Shown here piece after piece: positions 22,603 through 34,777 of a stretch of 64,000 bases of DNA. The notes beneath the pieces are model-generated. The model was not told the origin of the DNA. It did no database searches and saw only the letters and a list, made by a program, of their open reading frames with translations. The stretch comes from Okapia johnstoni (lineage: Eukaryota; Chordata; Mammalia; Artiodactyla; Giraffidae), in contig CM044317.1 in assembly GCA_024291935.2 (NCBI GenBank), forward strand, positions 19,614,230-19,678,229. The letters are read 5' to 3'. Positions within the stretch are counted from its first letter, which is position 1; every line of letters begins with the position of its first letter. Made by a program: the position numbers and the translations under genes.

Positions 22603-22931
22603 ACTTTTTTTTAATATAATTTTATTTATTTTTGGCTGAGCTGGGTCTTCATAGCTTTGTGTGGGCTTTTCTCTAGTTGCAGTGAGTGGGGGCTGCTCTG
22701 TAGTTGTGGCGCATGGGCTTCTCATTGCAGTGGCTTCTCTTGTGGAGAATGGATTCTAGGGCACGCAGGTTTCAGTAGTTGCAGCTCATGGGCTGTGACT
22801 TACAGCCTCAATAGTTGTGGCGCAGGGCTTAGTTGCTCCAAGGCATGTGGGATCTTCCCAGACCAGGGATCAAACCCGTGTCTCCTGCATTGGCAGGCAG
22901 ATTCTTTACCACTGAGCTACCAGACATGCCT
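22603..22931 (-). mobile_element. CHR-type SINE, full length
   Basis: T-rich tail at the left, body gctgagctgggtcttcatag, tRNA-like head reversed at the right. A perfect 12-bp duplication, gaaagtcagatt, is at 22591-22602 and 22932-22943. Confidence 0.93.
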
Positions 22932-22943
22932 GAAAGTCAGATT

Positions 22944-24156
22944 TCTTCAGCAAATAGGCGACCATCATTCCAAGGAGAATACTACCTTGTAAGATAAGCT
23001 GAGAACTTGAAATTCTGTTTTCCAGGAAGCCTTCCTAGAGCCTGATGCCAAAGGCTGCTCTCCAGTAACCAAACAGTTTGACTCTCCTTTCCCATTTATT
23101 ACCTTATATTTATAAGTGCTTCTCCTTCACCTCTGCTTACCTCAGTCCCCAGAGCTCTAAATATTTTCTTTCTTCTAAATATTCCTTTTTAACCCTAAAG
23201 CCGTGAGGAGGCCAGTAGGAGAATTTGGAAGGGCTACTCATTTTCTAAGCTCAGAAAATTTTATCACATCAGGGTCAAGCTGCAAGAAAAAAAACAAATT
23301 AGAACCTTCTGGCTTTGCACAAGGAAATATGAAAATAGTTTGTGGTCACCCCTCACCACCCTTCAGCAGAGCTGAAGGGAGTGTTCAGCATTTTTTCAGT
23401 TGAAGATATCTCTGGTGCAGTTTGAGGCCTGGAGAATCTTGACATGGTTTTGTTATGTTTTATTTACAGCAAGCATTATTTGTTAAAAACATAGTGCTGG
23501 GACAAACTAATTCGTAAAAATTTAAGTTCGCTTAAAAAATTTGTGTTTAATAAAGTGACTTTAGTTATAGAGCACACAGCATAAGCATATAAAATAGTAA
23601 TGGAATTCAGACATAGATTATGTATGCATAGCATGCTGTGACTACGAAAAAAGGTTAATGTGTAACTTAATTAATTTCCTCCATTACAGAACCTTTGTCT
23701 TTGCTGGGCTGCACCTTTATTAAGTAAGCACAACAAGTTTGAGTTGTTTACATCAGAAAGGTCAACTACTTATGGGAAAGCAAAAGAATAAATCCAGAAG
23801 GTGAGAGGGGAGAAAAAAGAAAAATGAGAGTGCTGAGCCAAGGCCCAGTCAGAGGAACAGACTGAGCTACTGGCCGAGCGGTCTGTGTGATACAGAAATA
23901 CATACACGTATGCATGGATTCTTTATTTAGAAATATTTATTTCTATTTTTTCGCCAAGTCCTGTCCAACTCTTTTGCATACACACACAAAAACACAATTT
24001 TCTATGTGTCTGTGTGTTTGTGTGTGTATGTTGCGAGACAAAGAAGAAGAAAAGGAATTTTAGAGATTTCATTTTTGGATTAAAAATTTAATTCCCTTAT
24101 TGCCTTTGAATTATTTTTTAATGTTGACCTGTGGTTTCTTTTTAAACTACACTGCT
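22944..24156. other. Mostly unassigned; possible L2 trace and a TG/CA-rich patch
   Basis: Around 23025-23190 the phrase ccaggaagccttcctagagc resembles an L2 3' part but is too diverged to claim. A CA/TG-rich patch (about 23980-24030) is a weak microsatellite. No gene. Confidence 0.35.
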
Positions 24157-24380
24157 GTGCGTACGTGCTAATTTGCTTTAGTCATGTCTGACAATTTGTG
24201 ACCCTGTGGACTATAGCCTGCCAGGCTCCTCTGTCCATGGGATCCTCCAGATAAGAATACTGCAGTGGATTGCCATGCCCTCTTCCAGGGGATCTTTCCG
24301 ACCCAGAGATGGAACCCATGTCTCTTATGTCTCCTGCATTGGCAGGCCAGTTCTTTACCACTAGTGCCACCTGGAAAACC
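24157..24380 (-). mobile_element. Bov-tA SINE
   Basis: Complete reverse copy from gtgctaatttgctttagtca to the gccacctggaaaaccc head. Confidence 0.92.
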
Positions 24381-24674
24381 CACTGATAGTGCTACAAAAT
24401 ATTGATAACTTAGTTTTGATAATTTAATATTGATAACTAAGCTGAACCATATAAAACTGCTGATTTTTGTATGTCAAATATAGCTGATTTTTCCTGGTTC
24501 AACATAAATTATAGTCCATCTCACATATGGAGTTAGCTAGTTCAGGCACAGAGACTGATTTAAGTGCTCCAGGCAGAGGAAGCCTCATGCATACTGGCTG
24601 CAAGGAGAGGAAAACAATGTGATTAGCATATAAACTATCAGACTTCAAGGGAAGCATATTACCCTCCCTCACGC
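24381..24674. other. Unassigned AT-rich spacer
   Basis: Contains repeated attgataact-like phrases at about 24400-24440, probably a local slippage product. Confidence 0.4.
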
Positions 24675-24903
24675 AGGCATACGTGTGTGCTCAGTTGCTT
24701 CAGTCATGTCTGACTCTTAGCAACCCTATGGACTGTAGCCTGCCAGGCTCCTCTGTCTATGGGATTTTCGAGGCAAGAATACTGAGTGGGTTGCCATACC
24801 CTCTTCCACAGGATCTTCCCCACCCAAGAATTGAACCCGTGTCTCTTATGTCTCCTGCATTGGCAGGTGGGTTCTTTACCACTAGTGCCACCTGGGAAGC
24901 CCC
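24675..24903 (-). mobile_element. Bov-tA SINE
   Basis: Complete reverse copy, tail gtgctcagttgcttcagtca, head reversed as gccacctgggaagcccc. It closely resembles the copy 500 bp upstream. Confidence 0.93.
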
Positions 24904-24907
24904 ATCA

Positions 24908-25190
24908 CATGGGTGGGCATAATCAAATCAGTTGAAGGCCTTAAGAGGAAGACTGAGGTCTCCTGATGCGAGGAATTCTGTCTCCAGACTGTCTTTGCAC
25001 TTGACTGCAACATCAGTGCCTGCCAGAATTTCAGTTTCAGACTTGCCAGCCACCCCTATCATCACGTGAGCCAGTTCCTTAAAATATCTCTTTCTTTCTC
25101 TCTTTCTCAATATATATATATGATATATATATATATATATACTCATCCTATTGGTTCTGTTTCTCTGAAGATCCCTGACTAATATACAGC
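24908..25190 (+). repeat. Ancient interspersed repeat with internal (TA)n
   Basis: The phrases cagttgaaggccttaagagg and ttggttctgtttctctgaag belong to a mammal-wide repeat I recognise but cannot name. A TA microsatellite (25109-25141) has grown at its usual AT-rich position. Confidence 0.5.
25109..25141. repeat. (TA)n microsatellite
   Basis: Alternating TA with one interrupting G, directly after a CTTT-rich tract. Confidence 0.9.
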
Positions 25191-25204
25191 CAATAATTTA
25201 TCGA

Positions 25205-25275
25205 GTAGATGCAGGAACTCAGGTTTTCCTGGTTCCAAAGTCCATACATTTAATCACTACCTCATGCTACCCACT
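25205..25275 (-). mobile_element. MIR fragment
   Basis: Diverged reverse MIR 5' part: ggaactcaggttttcctggt...aatcactacctcatgctac. Confidence 0.5.
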
Positions 25276-25289
25276 TCTATTTCATTATA

Positions 25290-25430
25290 GGTGTCGTCCT
25301 CTGTTTGCACCATCCCTTATGTGTTTGCGTCCCCCTTCTAAGCAATAAGCCCACGTGGGCAAAAACTTGTGACCCCAGCATCCAGTACAATGCCTGTCAC
25401 ATGGCATTACTCTGCACATATTTGTTTGGA
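25290..25430 (+). mobile_element. L2 LINE 3' end
   Basis: The L2 terminal phrase is diverged but clear: gaccccagcatccagtacaa, tgcctgtcacatggc and a final atatttgtttgg. Confidence 0.6.
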
Positions 25431-26440
25431 ACAAAATATTTATGGTTATGTGTTTTGATAACTGTAAAGCACTATAAAAATATGAGACCTTTCTGTTCTG
25501 TGGCAAACACATCATTCTTGTACAATTATTTAAAAGCAAATATAGAATGTGTATATCTAAAAGTCTGGCTGTGTGCATAAGGCAGTGTGAAACTTTAAGC
25601 CAGTATTATTACTTGATAAGCTTTTTTTAGCCTTTGACTGCAACCAGGGGTGAAAGAATATTTCTGGGATTAAAAAAAAAATGCATTTCTCTCCCTAACA
25701 ACTGAGGAAAGAAGTAGGAATCACAGACCATTTTCCATACAGGATAGTCGGTGGCCTTATGTTCAGAAAGGCAGCCAGGTTTGATGTCAAATGTTAGTTC
25801 TGATTGATTTTGGTGGTGACTGCCTGCAGCACCTGAGAAGATTGTGAGACTGCAGATAGGCCCTCAGCAAAGAGCTCCGTGATTAACCAGCAAGCTCCAT
25901 CCTTGCCAAAGGGTTGGGTGAGTGCAGCAAGAATGATATTTTGTTCCCTGCCCTGATTTAAGAAATACAAGACCAGTCTTCTTGGTGTTTTTTTGAATTA
26001 GCGAAGTTTGCTGTTGGGAAGGAAAGGAATAAAGCTTCAGTTTAAAAGGGAGCTAGAATAAATTCCTTCAATCACGAGTAAAATATTCCTCCTGTCTAGG
26101 TGAAGATCAGTCTATTCAATGCTGTCTTTAACATACATATTCCATCATTTTTCCCCTTAATCACCAAAATCATATAAAATCAAATTAACCAATCTTTTTA
26201 GGAGCATGTTTGCTGGACCAGAAGAATTAGCCATCAGGATCTAAGTCTAAAGCCAATACCGGGATAGAAATATCTATTACTGTTAGGGAGTATTTCAGTT
26301 TTCTCTTATATGTCCCCACAAACTGGACGTTAACTTCATAGTATAAAGCAATCATTGGTTGCTTAGTTTTACTCACATATTTATCGATGTCTGCATACCA
26401 TTCTTTTTTGCACATCAAACCTTCCATCTGGAATGGCGTT
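25431..26440. other. Unassigned sequence
   Basis: No gene or named repeat. The minus frame at 26227-26427 (66 aa) has no domain I recognise. Confidence 0.4.
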
Positions 26441-26544
26441 TCTTCTTTATGAAATGCATAGATTCCTTAGAAGTCACTTGAGATCTTTCAGTGACAAACA
26501 CACTTAACTTTTTGTTTTGTCTGACAGTGTCTTTGTTTTCTCCA

Positions 26545-26762
26545 TGCACATATGCTAAGTTGCTCAGTCGTGACTGACTCTTTGTGACCCCATGGACTGT
26601 AGCTTACCAGGCTCCTCTGTCCATGGAATTCTCCTGAAAAGAATACTGGAGTGGGTTGCTGTTTCCTACCCTAGGCAATCTTCTCCACCTGGAGATCGAA
26701 TCCTAGTCTCCTGTGTCTCCTGCATTGGCAGGTAGATTCTTTACCACTGAGTCACAGGGCTT
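26545..26762 (-). mobile_element. Bov-tA SINE
   Basis: Reverse copy from gctaagttgctcagtcgtga to a diverged head at gagtcacagggcttctc. It interrupts the old LINE. Confidence 0.9.
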
Positions 26763-27637
26763 CTCAGGTTTCCTATTTACTCTTGAAAGACAGCTTTTCA
26801 TGGTATAGAAATTCAGGTTGACAGTGATTTTCTGTCAGGATGTTTTTTGCAGTCTGCTGACATCTGTTCTTTAAGATATGAGGTCAGCAATCAGTCCAAT
26901 CGTCATTCCTCTGAGGTAATCAGCTGTTTCTCCTTGGAAGCTTTTAAATATATTTTTTCTTTCTCATTCTTCAGTCTCTCTAATATGTATCTAAAATTGA
27001 ATTTTTTTTTATTTATCGTATTTGAGATGTATCACCCTCTTGGATCTAAAGATCTTACAATGTTCTTGTAAGTTCTCAACCATTTTACCTTCAAATATTG
27101 TCTGTTCTCAATTCTTTACCTTTCTCTGAATTTCTGATTAGGCATTATGAGAATGCTTGTCACTCTTTTCTCTAGATTTTTTTCATATTTTACACCTAAT
27201 ATCTTCATAGTTATGTTCCAGTTCTCTGATTCTCTATGAACACACGTCTCATCTGCTGTTTGATCTCAAATTCTTAATTTCATTATTAAATTTTTACTTG
27301 TTTGGTTTTTGTCTGAATATAATTTGATTTGGCTTATTTTAGATATATTATCTAAACATAGTTTTATTTGGTTCATCAAATCTGGTAAAGCTCTATCATG
27401 TCTTGCTCTTTGCTCACGCTTTCAAACTTCTTATTTTAAAAATTTAGTTAAGTGTGTTATACATAACAGTTTAGCACCCTTTATTTGAGAATTCTAATTC
27501 TGACATTATTTTTAATCTGCTTCTATGGTTTTTCTCTTATGGTGCCTTATTTTTGTGAATTGTTGAATTTTGTACTGTGAGCTGTTTATTTTCTTGGTCT
27601 ATATCTGTGTCAAAGTTTTGGTTAAGGTTGAAGCTGA

Positions 27638-27845
27638 CACAGACTTCCTTGGTGGTCCAGTGGTTAAGAATCCACCTTCCAATCCAGAGGATGTGAATTC
27701 AATCCTTGGTGGAGGAACTAAGATCCCACATACCATGAGACAACGAAGCCCACATGCTGCATTTACTAAGCTCATGTGCTACAACTAGAGAGACACCCAT
27801 GCCTCACAATGAAGACCTGATGTAGCCAAAAATAAATTTTTAAAA
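27638..27845 (+). mobile_element. CHR-type SINE
   Basis: Head acttccttggtggtccagtg, AT-rich tail caaaaataaatttttaaaa. A perfect 14-bp duplication, aaggttgaagctga, lies at 27624-27637 and 27846-27859. Confidence 0.94.
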
Positions 27846-28050
27846 AAGGTTGAAGCTGATACTATCAAAGAGGGTTGACATTTATTTTATTCTCTTCTAT
27901 ATGATACATCTAACTTAAAATCAACTTAAATTTATTTCTTAACTTAGGAGTTTTGGACCACAAAGTATGAATTTGGGCCAAAACTCAATTGAGAACCAGG
28001 TTGAGATTTCAAATTCTCAGAGTAGATTTTTCTCTCTTCAACTAGTGTCA

Positions 28051-30369
28051 AATCCAAGACAGGAAAATTTCCTTACTTTTCCCTTTAGTGTCATTAAGGG
28101 TCCCCACTTTATGAGGGTCTCCTGTTAGGTTTTCTATCTTCAGCAGGCCTTGGGATTTTCCACTGTCCCCATGTATTAAGTTAATACATCAGAAACTCAA
28201 GTTATTCATAGTTCAGCAAAAAATCCTTGGAGCAAAAGCCAGTCTTGGTATTTACTTACCTCCCAGGGTTACTGCCCGCGTGATATTTGAGGCCTTTGAA
28301 TTCCTCAGTTTTTGTGTGTTCGTGCTACTTCAGCAGTGCATTTAAAATAATTCCAGAGAAATAATTTGTCTTAATCAGAAAAGTTATTCAAGTTATGTAA
28401 CATTACTGTGTTGAAAGCAGAAGTCAAAATCCAATTTTATTATGTCATGTTTTTACTCGGACTTCTGCAAGGGCCATTTGACTTGAAGGCATGAAATCTC
28501 ACTCACACAGAACCCCCATCAGGAGAGATGACTGAGTGTATTGAGGGGAACTCTCTGGCTTGGGGGTTGAAAGCTACAATTGCAAACACCACTTCATGAG
28601 CTTTCCATTGTACTAGACTTTGCAATGTATGAATAGAGGAGAATTCAAATGAATTCTAATTAAAAGGCTCCTGGACTCAGTTTGGCTACCATTAGCTCTT
28701 ACCTGTGTATTATAGATCATGTCAGGGCAGGTGATGGAGAATATTGAAGTGAATGGTAATGAGGGTAGATGCACAGAAACAGAGCCGTGTGGCTTTGCAA
28801 AGCTTCCAAACACTATTACACCACACACACATACTCTCTCTGGGATGGGGGACTCTGACCATAATTTTGTGCTAGGAAGGGCAGGCTGCTTATCGTAAGA
28901 TACCATCTGGGACAACTTATCCAGATGCAATATTCCTTAGCAATTTTCCTATGGTTGGCTCTATTACCATAATGGATAGATTTCTGTCATCTGTTCCTTG
29001 GGAATATTTTGTAGTATCAGTGTGAATAGTGTTAGGATTTATTTATTTATTTATTTGACAGGGAACTAAGAAGTGTGACAATTTATTGTCCATGAATTAG
29101 AAGAGTAAAATATTCCCTTGCTCTGAGCTCACTTGTGCTTATGAAAATCCTGTTCCAATTACTTGAGTCTGGAGCCAGCGCATGTAAGTAAAATTCTGAC
29201 ATGGAATTACATCACTGCAGATAAAATACCTTGTTTAAACCATAAAGAAAATTTTAGGATTCTAATTCTTCAAAACAAATGTCATATTGCTGTATACAAT
29301 TTTGCAATGTAAAGCAGGCTTGTACATTTTAAAGCAAAAATAAGGATGGCATTTGAAGTAAAATTGCCTTTTGTCTTCTTTAAATCTAGCAGATAATGAC
29401 ATCTAAAGAATTGAGCAGGGGAGGAAGAATCTTAATGTTTATGACTCATACACATGCACTTCCATCATGTCTCAGGGCCATGACCTCTTGCTATGCAATT
29501 TTTCCCTGAATTTTTTAATGTTATTTTTGGAGAATTTTTATGTACAATAACAGAGAGAACTTAAAATCATATTTAAGGAGGTGGCAAATCAGGTACAGGT
29601 ATCTCCACTCCTCAGTGTAGTTTATGCAGTAAAAAAAATTCTTAACATAATTTTACCAAGTGTATTATTTAACTCACTATTTTATTCTATTTAGGCACAG
29701 CAGTGCTTTAAAGGATGAACACTAGTATGGAAAAACCGTATTTTCTTAGCTAAAAGAATTTTCTTCTAGGAGGAGCCTTATTTTGTCTGAAGGATGCTTT
29801 TATAATTCTTTTTTGGGCTGGGGTCCAGGGACCACCAAAGTGCAGGCTTATGTATCAGGTTTTTGACTTCCTGAGTAGAGCAAGCAAAGTGAGTGTGAGC
29901 TGCATTTAGCTCTTAGGAAAACAAAGAGGATTTTTAAAGGCAGTAGAGAGCAGATGTGGGAGACAGATGAGGTGTCTCAAGGTATCTCAGGCTTTTAGGC
30001 GAGGAAGAAGAAAGTGAATGGGCAATCACAGTGGGTTTTGTATGGGTGTTGCTACCATGTGAATCTTTCCCCCGTTCTTTTCACAATATATATTCGATAT
30101 CTACTTTTTATTAACATCTTTTAGAATTAGATCTATCCATGCCCTGCTTTAAGGTTGCTGTGAATTAAATAGTGATTTAACAGATTCCTAACATAGGATT
30201 GTGGAGGGTAATACTTTTCTTCTTTGGGTTCTTAATAGAAGTTAGAGAGCAGATGCTTGAGGCTGTATTTCCTCATGAGTGCTTAAAGTGCAAATAAACT
30301 GGGTCCTTGATTGAGGGTTCATTGAAGTGTTAAAGAGGGCACAAAACAGAACAGTGCCTTTGTGGAAAT
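28051..30369. other. Unassigned, AT-rich; (ATTT)n at 29037
   Basis: Over 2 kb without a recognised gene or named repeat. The minus frame 28613-28930 (105 aa) shows no domain. A five-unit ATTT run lies at 29037-29056. Confidence 0.4.
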
Positions 30370-30640
30370 TGAGGAGTCTTGTCAAAGACTTATGGGAATG
30401 GGGGGCCATCTCAGCCCTACACAGAGAGAGAAATAAAATGTAGTTTGATTGTAATATGGGGGAATATAAAGGAAAGTGGTGAGAGACAAGGCTGGAAAAA
30501 TAATCTGGAACCAAAGCATGTAAGACTTTTCATGCATGAAAGATCTGAATGCCAAGATTAAATACTTGGATCTTTTTTAGAAAAAAAGTGTCATAGAATA
30601 TTTGTTTTTGGGTGGTAATTTAGATTTATAAAATAAGTCT
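30370..30640 (+). repeat. Possible fragment of an ancient unnamed repeat
   Basis: Weak resemblance (gagagacaaggctggaaaaa, gcatgtaagacttttcatgc) to the family seen at 31560 and 47100. Low certainty. Confidence 0.3.
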
Positions 30641-31294
30641 TTTTATTACTTCTAAAAATAGTGCCTTTTTTGCCATATAAAGCCAAGAAACATAGAACAA
30701 GTATTAAAAAAGGAAAATAGATACTTTAGTAATCCTAGCATTTATATTTTGTTGTATTCTTTCTGGATTTGATATTTTTCTTTTGTATAGACACAGGTTT
30801 TAAAAACTAAAAATGTCAGTATGATTCACATACTTCCCTGTCAGCTACTGCACTTTGCATATCATTGAAGACTTGATTGGAAACCTACCCTATGTGAATA
30901 AATATGATGGAATGAAGTACTTGACTATAGTGACCACAGCCGGGATAACTGGTAAAGCCCAGGAGACATCTCAAGAGAGGTAATGTCAGGGTCAGTACAG
31001 AGAAACGGGAATGACCACAGAGAGCTGGTGGGTAGGCTGGTGGGGCAAGATTGGGCCAGAGGAGGCTTTAGTGGACAGTAATTTTCAGGTTTTCAACCTG
31101 AACCTATTGAAAAACTAACTGAAGTAGACAACAAGGATGAGTTGGCAGTTTTCATAGAAAGTTGACAGGTTTGATTGGAGCTATGTATGGCTGTCAGCAA
31201 ATCTGGGTGAAAATGTCCAGTAGAAACAGGACCAGTCAGGCATGGTGACTAGGCTTGAGGATTGGCATAGAGAAGGGAACAACAGCCTGAGTGT

Positions 31295-31450
31295 CTGTTC
31301 ATGTATGGCTCATTTAAGTCCCCCAACCTCACAAAGTAAAAATGATCATCTCTAATTTATAGGTAAGTCTCAGCAAAATTAAATCATTAACCCACACAGC
31401 TACTGAATGGCAGAACTGAGAATTAAACTGTCCAAAACTCTTTCTGTTTT
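31295..31450 (-). mobile_element. MIR SINE
   Basis: Reverse MIR: a ttataggtaagtctcagcaa core, ttaacccacacagctactga and a wobbly gaattaaactgtcc end. Confidence 0.65.
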
Positions 31451-31640
31451 GCTAAACAAAGAAGTATTGAAGGGGCAGAATGAGTAGGGGAGATCACTAA
31501 CAGAAGTACACAACTATTAATATTGATATATCTAAATACATACACACACAGGGATGGTAGGAACAACATATCCCTGCACTAAACAATGTTTCTAAAATCA
31601 TGAAGCTTACATTTTAGCAACGGAAACAATCATTAGACTA

Positions 31641-31675
31641 CTCAGTTCAGTTCAATCGCTCAGTGTGTCCGACTC
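31641..31675 (-). mobile_element. BovB micro-insertion, last ~35 bp only
   Basis: The sequence ctcagttcagttcaatcgct plus agtgtgtccgactcat is the extreme 3' end of BovB in reverse. No other BovB sequence is present. It sits inside the ancient repeat. Confidence 0.75.
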
Positions 31676-32099
31676 ATTTACTAAGTATCCATTAATTACG
31701 ACTGTGATGTGTGATATGGAAGCATCAGAAGGAGTTAGTAATTAATAAGGTGATCTCGATGGAGAGGGAAGATATCTCTGAAGAAGTGACATCCTTCAGA
31801 TATAAGTTTAAATGAAAGGAAAGGAAGAGGAAGTTATTTTAGGCAGAGTGAATATCTTGAGCAAATCTCTGAGGTGGGAGAGAGGCTGGCCCAGCAGAGG
31901 TTCAGGATGATAAAGGGTAGAAATGGGGGAGGAAAATGGTGAAACATTGGCTGGAGCAGCTCCCAGAGTCTGGGTTCTTCAGGGCCCCACCGGGTACACT
32001 TATTGTTATGGGTAAGGAAGCTGTTAAAAGAGTCTGGGAAGGGGAGTGAAAAGTTTATTTAAATTTGTTTACTTAAAAGACCTCTCTGGCTTGATGTGA

Positions 32100-32500
32100 A
32101 AAAGGAAACAATAATGCAGTGAACTAATTCCACATTCCCTCCACAGTTACAGAATAATAGATCCTTACTTTTAGCCATGTGACTGCCACTAGATTGGAGG
32201 GACAGTATTTCCTCACCTGCTAGATGGTAGGGTGGCCTTGTGACTTGCTTCAGCCAATGAAATGTTAGCATGTGTGCCTGGAGCAGAAGCTTTAGAGGTG
32301 CAGGCATGATTTGTCTTGCCTCTGGCCTCCACATCAGTCATGAAAAGAACGTGCTTCTGCAGCCACTGGTCCCATAAAGAGACACAGACAGAGCTGAACT
32401 CAGCCGGCTCACACGCCTCAAGTGAGCAAAACAAATGACTTTTGATGTAAGCCGTTGAGTGCTCACTGCTTTTGCTAACACAGACAGGAAGGTATAAGAA
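32100..32500 (+). repeat. Old interspersed repeat within family X
   Basis: Text like gtggccttgtgacttgcttc, agccaatgaaatgttagca and gatgtaagccgttgag matches a mammal-wide repeat with an LTR-like 3' end. The class is not certain. Frames on the minus strand here have no coding support. Confidence 0.45.
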
Positions 32501-32758
32501 TGAAAGCAAAGAGACAAGTTAGTGTTCTGGGTAAAAGATAATGGTGGATTGGACTAAAATCAATGGCATTGTGGAGATGGCAGAAAGAATAGATTCCAGA
32601 GATATTTAGGCTTTGAAATTGGTAATATGGATGACTGAAGGAAAAAGTAATAGGAAAGGCAACACCAAAGATGGTATTTCAACCACCAGGCTCCTCTGTC
32701 CATGGGGTTTCCCAAGCAAGAATACTGGAGTGTGTTGCCATTTCCTCCTCCAGGGGAT

Positions 32759-34777
32759 TGAGAGAATAAATTCCTAGGCAGGCTGATAAGAAGTCCAGGG
32801 TGCTCCAGGAGGAGAAAGGGGCCTGGGGCTCTTGAGGAGGAGATAGGAGTCTGGAGTTCTCAAGGAGGAGAAAAGGACAAATGTTTTGTTCTTTAAGCCC
32901 AGAGCTGATGCACAACAAAACAACTCATCTTGCTCAAGGATATGTTTTCCCTTAGACTCTGTACCAATGATTATATGACAACAATGCATCCTGCTTGAGG
33001 ACATGTTTCTCCTTCTTGAGAAACTTCTGACTAAGCCTGTCATCTTAAAATGTATATTATGAGAGTGGGTCCAGTAAGATCTTTCTATTGTTAGTTCTAA
33101 TCCTATTATCTTAAAATGTATATTGTGGGAGTAGATCTACAGTCTTGAGATATTCTTTTGATTTACTGTAATAACCAACTGAAAAAGTATATAGCTCCCT
33201 TTCTAAGACTAACAAGAGGGGCACTCTCTGTCCCTCTTCTGATGTCTATGTCAGAAGCCTTTCTCTGTCCCCTTTTCAGTTCAGTTCACTAACTTGTGTC
33301 CGACTCGTTGTGACCCCATGGACTTCAGCATGCCAAGCTTCTCTGTCCATTACCAACTCCCAGAGTTTGCTCAAACTCACGTTCCTCAAGTCAGTGATGC
33401 CATCCAACCATCTCATCCTCAGTCGTCCCCTTCTCCTCCTGCCTTCAATCTTTCCCAGCATCAGGGTCTTTTCCAATGAGTCAGTTCTTCGCATCAGGTG
33501 GCCAAAGTATTGGAGTTTCAGCTTTAGCATCAGTCCTTCCAATGAATATTCAGGACTGATTTCCTTTAGGACTGACTGGTTGTATCTCCTTGCAGTCCAA
33601 GGGACTCTCAAGAGTCTTCTCCAACACCACAGTGCAAAAGCATCAATTCTTCGGCACTCAGCTTTCTTTATAGTCTCTCACATCCGTACATGACTACTGG
33701 AAAAACCATAGCTTTGACTAGACGGACCTTTGTTGGCAAAGTAATGTCTCTGCTTTTTAATATGCTGTCTAGGTTGGTCATAGATTTTCTTCCAAGGAGC
33801 AAGCGTCTTTTAATTTCATGGCTGTAGTCACCATCTGCAGTGATTTTGGAGCCCCCAAAATAAAGTCTCTTACTTTTTCCATTATTTCCCCATCTATTTG
33901 ACATGAAGTGATGGGACCAGATGCCATGATCTTCGTTTTTTGAATGTTGAGTTTTAAGCCAGCTTTTTTCACACTCCTCTTTCACTTTCCTCAAGAGGCT
34001 CTTTAGTAAGGGTGGTATCATCTGCATATCTGAGGTTACTGATATTCCTTCTGGCAATCTTGATTCCAGCTTATGCTTTATCCAGCCTGGCATTTCACAT
34101 GATATACTCTGTATATAAGTTAAATAAGCAGGATGACAATATACATACTTGACATACTCCTTTCCCTGGAAATATCTGTAGAAGATCCCTGGAAAGGTCC
34201 TGGAAAGAACTGGAAAAGGTCAGTTTTCATTCTGATCCCAAAGAAGGGCAGTGCTAAAGAATGTTCAAACTACCACACAATTGCACTCATCTCACACACT
34301 ATCAAAGTAATGCTCAAAATTCTTCAAGCCAGGCTTCAACAGTACATGAACCATGAACTTCCAGATGTTCAAGCTGGATTTAGAAAAGGCAGAGAAGCCA
34401 AATTGCCAACACCTGTTGGATCATAGAAAAAGCAAGAGTTCCAGAAAAATATCTACTTCTGCTTTATTGATTACACCAAAGCCTTTGACTGTGTGGATCA
34501 CAACAAACTCTGGAAAATTCTGAAAGAGATGGGGATACCAGATCACCTGACCTGCCTCCAGAGAAATCTGTATGCAGGTCAAGAAACAACAGTTAGAACT
34601 GGACATGGAACAACAGACTGGGTCCAAATCGGGAAAGGAGTACATCAAGGCTGTCTCCTTTTTAATAAAACTCTGCTACACAAAAACTCTTGAGTGATCA
34701 ATCCTGGTCCCTGGTCCTGAAGCTAAATCTTCTCTTTTGGAGATCACGAATCCAACATAGTTCACTATAAGCTATCA
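32759..34777 (+). mobile_element. Solo LTR, itself split by a BovB
   Basis: Starts TGAGAG, ends TATCA, about 630 bp once the BovB is removed. It shares long stretches with 14477-14998 (cctaggcagg, cttgaggaca, tctgatgtctatgtcagaag). A ggat duplication is at 32755-32758 and 34778-34781. The AATAAA signal (34663-34668) lies just after the BovB. This copy has an extra internal repetition: cttaaaatgtatatt occurs at about 33045 and 33111. Confidence 0.85.
33277..34650 (-). mobile_element. BovB LINE with inverted 5' segment (twin-priming type)
   Basis: The 3' segment is minus-strand, from cagttcagttcac at 33277 to about 34165. The segment 34212-34650 is plus-strand BovB from just upstream in the element and carries the motif A region FDYTKAFD-like (frame 34493 on). 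Both segments include the element text gggaaaggagta (ends near 34165 and 34631-34642), so they meet at the same element position with a short overlap. A 12-bp duplication with one mismatch flanks the whole (ctgtcccctttt 33265-33276, ctgtctcctttt 34651-34662). Confidence 0.88.

Larger units (their letters stand above)
26440..28050 (+). mobile_element. Old L1-like LINE segment, split by Bov-tA and CHR
   Basis: The text around ttttgttttgtctgacagtg, gacagcttttcatggtatag and cagttctctgattctctatg follows an old mammalian LINE that I recognise but date only roughly. It continues across both SINE insertions. The outer ends are uncertain. Confidence 0.5.
31560..32690 (+). repeat. Ancient mammalian repeat (family X), interrupted
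   Basis: Phrases such as cttacattttagcaacg, gaagaagtgacatcc, aggcagagtgaatatcttga, aaaagacctctctggcttga and aaaagataatggtggattgg follow, in order, a mammal-wide repeat I recognise but cannot name. A short BovB tail (31641) and another old element (about 32100-32500) interrupt it. The same family recurs at 47100-49450, and in reverse at 51540-52015. Confidence 0.5.
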
